Shown here piece by piece: positions 61,374 through 64,000 of a DNA stretch of 64,000 nt. Origin of the DNA: Xestospongia muta (lineage: Eukaryota; Porifera; Demospongiae; Haplosclerida; Petrosiidae). The stretch spans positions 4,291,135 to 4,355,134 of the forward strand of contig OY848920.1 in NCBI GenBank assembly GCA_963693285.1. The letters are read 5' to 3'. The notes beneath the pieces are model-generated. The model did no database searches. It had not been told where the DNA came from and saw only the letters and a list, made by a program, of their open reading frames with translations. Each line of letters opens with the position of its first letter. Position 1 is the stretch's first letter. A program made the position numbers and the translations under genes.

Positions 61374-61603
61374 ATCAGATATTCCTAAGATTCACCAGTA
61401 ACGTTTTCAAATAATCTTCGTATTTCTTAAAACATTACTCTGTCTTATAGCTCTTAAAGTATTAAACAAGTTCCTTCTAGCTTTTTAATTAATCCAAATT
61501 GATACATACATGTCAATTCAGTATATCCAGCTATATAGATCTACACTCTTCAATTCTAACTGTACGTGTCCTCAATAGAAACTACTTTGTAGTTCTAGTA
61601 TAA
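61374..61603 (-). pseudogene. Death-domain exon relic, partner of the 3.5-kb relic
   Basis: The minus strand ends in ARRNLFNTLRAIRQ-like and YEDYLKTLL-like sequence with several stops. The block 61258-61700 matches 3400-3870 along its whole length, from ACTTTTAA-TACAT through the DD relic to ACGCCCACT. The two lie at opposite ends of the window, next to unrelated genes. Confidence 0.72.
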
Positions 61604-61757
61604 GTAATAACTACTGGGTTTGTAAGACCTAGTCCGAGAAGCAAAACCATACAAACGAAAATCGTATACTTCCGTATTCAGATACGCCCACTAAAATAGT
61701 TATTACTCAATACTACAAACGTTTTTGTAGTAAATCATCAATCACAAGATAGATAAG

Positions 61758-61765
61758 TATAAAAA
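61758..61765 (+). promoter_or_regulatory. Possible TATA box of the receptor gene
   Basis: TATAAAAA stands 52 bases before the ATG at 61817. The spacing would leave a very short 5' UTR. In such AT-rich sequence this can be chance. Confidence 0.3.
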
Positions 61766-61816
61766 CATCACACCATCTCACTTGCGTTTATGCAACAAGT
61801 GAACAGAGTGCTTATC

Positions 61817-64000
61817 ATGAAGTGGACTCTTGTTTTTCTGTTTGTGTTCTTACAGTGTCTTTTATTGACCAAGTGTGCAGTTCAATATAATTATGGCACT
61901 CCTCCTGAATCTATTCTTGAAGCGGATGGAGATACTAGAATAAGTGGCATACAAGATCGTAAAAATAAAGATATCATTTTAGGTGGGTTGTTGATAGCAC
62001 ATCCACATGATCCTGCATCAGGTGGTGGTAAATGTGGTTAGATGATTTTAGGCACAAGTATAGAAAATATGGAAGCCATGTTTTTTGCAATAGATCTGAT
62101 TAACAGTGACCCTTACCTTTTACCTAATATAACACTTGGTTATGATATCAGGGACACTTGTACAAGTGAGAATATAGCTCTAGATGAAAGTGTTGACCTT
62201 GTATTTTCAAGTGGGCGATTAGAACTGGAAAGTTGTATTAATTCCGATTCAAATAATGTCTCATCTAAGCCTCCAGTTGTTGCTGTTATTGGAACAATAG
62301 TTAGTTCTGTAACTATTCCAGTTGCTAGTTTTTTTCGCGTATTCAATATGCCTCAAATCAGTTTCTCATCAACATCTCCACTTTTAAGCAATCGAGATCG
62401 CTACACATACTTTTATCGTACTGTACCTCCAGATAATCAACAAGCTCAGGCAATGATTGACTTAATACTACACTTTGGTTGGTACCATGTGTCAACTATA
62501 TATTCAAACAATTTGTATGGTCGACCTGGTATTAATGAATTTCACCTTCTGGCAGAAACAAATGGTATTTGCATTGATTTTGATAAAGGTATTGAGGACA
62601 ATTTTATAAAATCTAACTACACAGTCCTGGCTAAAAAACTAATGAATTCCTCTGCTAATGTTGTTGTATTGTTTGCTTCATATGCTCATGTAGATATGCT
62701 ATTGACAGAAATGCAAACACTGTCCTCTTCTGGTGCTTATAAAAGGCGATTCTTGTGGATTGCCAGTGATGCTTGGTCTGGTCTTTATGATACAAAGTAC
62801 AGGGACATTACTATAGGAAAATGGGGGACAGCACCATATGCTGAAATAGTGCCTTCTTTTGATGACTACTACTCACAACTTACTCCAGCAACTAACGTAC
62901 GTAATTCATGGTTTACTGAGTTTTATGAGCTATATTATGATTGTAGATTTGGTGTTAATTGTAGTAATAAAAGCATCACAAATGACCCCATTTATCAACA
63001 AGACTTTTATGATTCATTTGCTATTGATGCTGTTTATAGTGTAGCACATGCAATACATAACTTTTTAAACGAGAGTTGTGAACACCCAATAATATGGTAT
63101 CGCCAAAACCAAACATGCCTTGGACAAAGTCAAGAATTTAATGGTGAAAATTTATTGAAATACATCAAAGATCTAAACTTTAAAAGTCCAAGTGGAAACC
63201 ATGTTAATTTTGATGAGGAGGGTAATGTTAAAGCCAAATACAGAATTTACAATTACCAGATAACATCATGTCAAAACTGCACTGAAAGATTTAAGATTGT
63301 AGATATTGGTTATTGGGATGGAAGTGCATCACAACATCGACTGCAACTGAATCCTAATATCACAGAACAGTTTGGTCTTAATGAATCAGGTCATATAATT
63401 TATCAACTCAAATCACAGTGTCAAGTTTGCAACGCTGGCTTTTTTAAACGTGAAGTAACATCTTCATGCTGTGATATATGTGACCCTTGTCTTGGACAAA
63501 ACTACACTAACATCACTTCTTCAACGGAATGTCAAATGTGTCCTCAATACATGTGGGGTAATGATCCTCTTACTGGTAGCAATGGGTGTGTAGATATCAA
63601 AGAGTCATATCTCAAACCTTCTGATGCATGGTCTATTGTACTAATACTGTTAGCTATAATTGGATTATTAGCTGTAGTATTTGTGAGTGGAGTCTTCATA
63701 TATTTCTGGAACACACCAATTGTAAAGTCATCAGGACGAGAACAAATGGTACTACTATTAATTGCAATAACTCTTTGTTTTCTTATAACAGTCGTTTTCA
63801 TCCCCAAACCCTCAGTGGCTATCTGCACTTTTCAAAGGATAGGAGCATGGTTTTGCTTTTCATTAATTGTCTGTGCTGTATTCATTAAACTTGTACGAAT
63901 TGCTCGAATTTTTTTGCAAAAGAATGTTTCATCCAGACCAAACTTTATCTCACCAATGCATCAAATTTTGTTCACATTTCTATTGGTAGGAGTCGAAATG
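61817..64000 (+). pseudogene. Class C GPCR, metabotropic-glutamate-receptor-like, one in-frame TAG, 3' truncated by window
   Basis: A single long exon. MKWTLVFLFVFLQCLLLTKC is a good signal peptide, so I prefer this ATG to the one at 61790. The Venus-flytrap ligand domain follows (GGLLIAHPHD, MEAMFFAIDLINSDPYLLPN, IGTIVSSVTIPVA, PQISFSSTSPLLS, FYRTVPPDNQQAQAMIDLIL, FGWYHVSTIY). Then come the Cys-rich linker (CQVCNAGFF, CCDICDPC, CQMCPQ) and the first helices: SIVLILLAIIGLLAVVFVSG, MVLLLIAITLCFLITVVFI, and FCFSLIVCAVFIKLVRIARI. The SSTS motif occupies the position of the ligand-binding Ser/Thr in glutamate receptors. A TAG at 62039-62041 falls right after GGGKCG, near residue 75; downstream about 650 codons are open. 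It is a plasma-membrane receptor if functional. Ligand unknown. Confidence 0.85.

Noticed and set aside
1..64000. tRNA, rRNA or other structured RNA genes
   Set aside because: No cloverleaf-like or rRNA-like sequence was noticed by eye; a tRNAscan or Infernal run would be decisive.

Overview
The window looks like AT-rich nuclear DNA of an early-branching animal, most probably a demosponge such as Amphimedon. The reasons are short GT-AG introns, repeated death-domain (DD) exons, a Roc-COR-like GTPase, SH2, SH3 and LRR modules, a metabotropic-glutamate-type receptor, and a 2A recoding peptide of the kind reported from sponge and sea-urchin immune-type proteins. The species is an inference; no search could be run.

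Layout. Positions 1-2070 are nested minisatellites, followed by a broken CYP4-like P450 (2.26-3.40 kb, +). A 12-exon minus-strand gene (13705 to 4024) appears intact: every splice phase fits and the model gives 817 aa. It reads 2A peptide, DD, DD, CARD-like domain, a helical domain I cannot name, two basic/Ser-rich exon pairs, DD, and a 6-residue tail. Two further minus-strand exons at 18.58-18.96 kb may be its upstream part. A divergent SH2D4-like gene (18.98-20.42 kb, +) and a DD/CARD/unknown/coiled-coil/SH3/LRR gene (21.1-24.7 kb, +) are recognisable but carry stops and frameshifts.

From 24.7 to 33.2 kb lie satellites, a segmental duplication, DD relics, a Ty3/gypsy remnant with a 3' LTR, and a collapsed copy of the GTPase gene. 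The second intact gene (46796 to 33275, minus, first exon not found) encodes DD, DD, linker, Roc-COR GTPase with a Cys-rich end, linker, DD, and the same 6-residue tail. Its introns hold several DNA transposons, two of which carry HIRAN-like fragments. The 48-61.7 kb region is mostly non-coding, with a second Ty3/gypsy remnant and relics of ATP synthase OSCP, a DD and ankyrin repeats. From 61.8 kb to the end is a class C GPCR with one in-frame TAG, cut off by the window edge.

How it fits together. The two intact genes share DD exons, the terminal exon and flanking intron sequence. DD exons in 1-1 phase have been copied as blocks of about 2.5 kb (10.6-13.1, 40.8-43.3 and 44.8-48.1 kb). This makes the region a birth-and-death cluster of death-fold signalling proteins, plausibly stress or immune related, with at least five DD relics. 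Recurrent stops occur only in copies that also carry frameshifts or are otherwise single lesions, so I read them as decay or assembly error and not as a variant genetic code.
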